The notes under the pieces are model-generated. The model was not told the DNA's origin, did not search any database, and worked only from the letters and a program-made list of their open reading frames with translations. The position numbers were made by a program, and so were the translations under genes. DNA of 64,000 nt, taken from the NCBI RefSeq assembly GCF_032116555.1, contig NZ_CP134949.1, forward strand, positions 1,116,001-1,180,000. Direction: 5' to 3'. The DNA comes from Halobaculum sp. XH14 (GTDB lineage: Archaea > Halobacteriota > Halobacteria > Halobacteriales > Haloferacaceae). Below, one piece after another: positions 62,891 to 64,000 of this stretch. The first letter of the stretch is position 1, and the number at the start of each line of letters is the position of its first letter.

Positions 62891-64000
62891 ATGCCAGAAC
62901 GTGACGGAAACTTCATCGACGGCGCGTGGACACAGGCGGAGTCGGGCGAGACGTTCGAGGTCGTGAACCCGGCACGGACCGACGAGGTCGTCTCGACGTT
63001 CCCGCTCTCGGACGAGTCGGACGCGGCGCGAGCGGTCGAGGCCGCCCGTGCGGCGGCCGACGACTGGGCGAACACGCCCGGCCCGGCCCGCGGGAAGATT
63101 CTCCGCGAGGCCGGGTCGCTGCTGGAGGACCGACGCGAGGACCTGGTTCAGTTGTTGACCCGCGAGGAGGGGAAGACCCACGACGAGGCGCGGCCGGAGG
63201 TGGTCCGGACCGTGGACATCTTCTACCACTACGCGGAGAAGGCGGCCGACTACGGCGGCACGGTCAAGGCCGCGAACTCGTCGCGGAAGACGCTCCACAC
63301 CCGGAAGGAGCCGCTCGGCGTCGCCGCGCTGATCACCCCCTGGAACTACCCCATCGCCATCCCGGCGTGGAAGCTCGCGCCCGCGCTCGCGGCCGGGAAC
63401 ACGGTCGTCATCAAGCCGGCCACCCAGGCACCGACGGTCGCGGCCGAAGTGGTCGGCGCGCTCGAGGAGGCGGGGCTCCCCGACGGCGTGGTGAACCTCG
63501 TCACCGGCCCGGGCAGCGCCGTCGGCGAGGCGTTCACGACCCACCCCGAGGTCGACGCGGTCTCGTTCACGGGGAGCGGCGTCGTCGGCACCGAGGTGTA
63601 CCGCGGCGCAACCGCCGAGGGCAAGCGCGCGCAGGCCGAGATGGGCGGGAAGAACCCGACCGTCGTGATGCCGAGCGCCGACCTCGACGAGGCGGTCTCC
63701 ATCGTGGGCGCCGGCGCGTTCGGCGTGACCGGCCAGGCGTGTACCGCCTGCTCGCGGGCCATCGTCCACGCCGACGTCTACGACGAGTTCGTCGCGGGCA
63801 TCGTCGACTACGCCGAGTCGCTCTCGGTCGGCGCGGGCGACGAGGGCAACGACATGGGGCCACAGATCAGCGAGGGCGAGCTGGAGGGGACCCTCGACTA
63901 CGTCGACGTGGCGAAGACGGAGGGCGCGACCCTGGCGACCGGCGGCGAGCGGCTCGAGGACGGCGAACACGCTGACGGCTTCTTCGTCGAGCCGACGGTG
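62891..64000 (+). CDS. xacF: Aldehyde dehydrogenase, probably 2-oxoglutarate semialdehyde dehydrogenase (cut by window end)
   Basis: The frame is open to the window end, giving 370 codons of an ALDH of about 480. Opening GNFIDGAWTQAESGETFEVV; NAD-binding LITPWNYPIAIPAWKLAPAL and NTVVIKPATQAPTVAAEVVG; Glu region EVYRGATAEGKRAQAEMGGK; catalytic Cys C284 in VTGQACTACSRAIVH. Next to a KDXD-type enzyme it should oxidise 2-oxoglutarate semialdehyde to 2-oxoglutarate with NAD(P)+. Divergent from the dehydratase gene, 180 bp apart, so both are probably co-regulated. ALDH specificity from sequence alone is weak. Confidence 0.87.
   Translation, partial: MPERDGNFIDGAWTQAESGETFEVVNPARTDEVVSTFPLSDESDAARAVEAARAAADDWANTPGPARGKILREAGSLLEDRREDLVQLLTREEGKTHDEARPEVVRTVDIFYHYAEKAADYGGTVKAANSSRKTLHTRKEPLGVAALITPWNYPIAIPAWKLAPALAAGNTVVIKPATQAPTVAAEVVGALEEAGLPDGVVNLVTGPGSAVGEAFTTHPEVDAVSFTGSGVVGTEVYRGATAEGKRAQAEMGGKNPTVVMPSADLDEAVSIVGAGAFGVTGQACTACSRAIVHADVYDEFVAGIVDYAESLSVGAGDEGNDMGPQISEGELEGTLDYVDVAKTEGATLATGGERLEDGEHADGFFVEPTV

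Noticed and set aside
1-64000. CRISPR arrays, prophage genes or insertion sequences
   Set aside because: I saw no regularly spaced 28-37-bp repeats, no transposase, integrase or phage structural genes; the dispersed repeats are single intergenic copies, not arrays.

Overview
The window is a chromosomal stretch from a halophilic archaeon (class Halobacteria). The evidence is very high G+C by eye, acidic proteins, TATA/BRE-type promoters about 25-30 bp upstream of starts (mostly leaderless or short-leader genes), and archaeal families such as TFS, SBDS, Rnp4, Trm56, HEWD, CutA, squalene synthase and an XPD-like helicase. I cannot name the genus. I see no rRNA, CRISPR array, insertion sequence, prophage or convincing tRNA.

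Layout. 1-6.2 kb: divergent glycerol genes (glpK and an unusually short glpA-like gene), a phosphoglycolate phosphatase-type HAD enzyme, cutA, small proteins, a frameshifted GNAT acetyltransferase and a methyltransferase. 6.5-11.1 kb: a Rad3/XPD-type helicase, then a membrane-anchored winged-helix regulator next to a subtilase-fold protein that lacks the expected catalytic Asp. 11.3-14.0 kb: nnr-moaC and SBDS. 14.1-18.2 kb: a formyltransferase/polysaccharide deacetylase pair with overlapping ends, hflX, a 47-residue CxxC protein and thioredoxin. 18.7-24.6 kb: riboflavin reductase with an S10 paralogue, a Nudix hydrolase, DUF5787 and DUF5797 proteins, an SDR, enoyl-CoA hydratase and TFS. 24.6-31.1 kb: a broken membrane/zinc-ribbon gene, Trm56, an SDR, a sugar epimerase, a DUF2797 protein, methylmalonyl-CoA epimerase and a MenE-type ligase. 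31.1-39.7 kb: acyl-CoA dehydrogenase, a two-gene chemotaxis-type transducer, an MFS carrier, and an ABC exporter with a COG1361-like surface protein. 39.8-50.6 kb: CoA-disulfide-reductase-like enzyme, MutS2-like ATPase, squalene synthase, a second acyl-CoA dehydrogenase, and the rnp4/YhbY/MscS operon. 51-58.8 kb: two glycosyltransferases, a Gly/Met-rich protein, a CRTAC1-like protein, an AIR-synthase-type enzyme, a CPBP protease and tiny membrane proteins. 59.4-64 kb: an oxidative pentose-type cluster (enolase-superfamily dehydratase, IclR regulator, 2-keto-3-deoxypentonate dehydratase, and an aldehyde dehydrogenase cut by the window end).

The last cluster is the clearest pathway: dehydratase, then FAH-fold dehydratase, then semialdehyde dehydrogenase take a pentonate to 2-oxoglutarate, with an IclR (XacR-like) regulator alongside. 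Its sugar dehydrogenase and lactonase are not in view.

Features that ordinary gene content does not explain: (i) a family of dispersed, partly palindromic intergenic repeats in at least five gaps; (ii) the regulator/subtilase pair; (iii) the formyltransferase/deacetylase pair; (iv) a transducer with a separate 3-TM partner; (v) acidic/glycine-rich linkers inserted into loops of several unrelated conserved enzymes; (vi) an AT-rich island upstream of the pentose cluster. Two genes carry single-base frameshifts, which may be sequencing errors or real decay.
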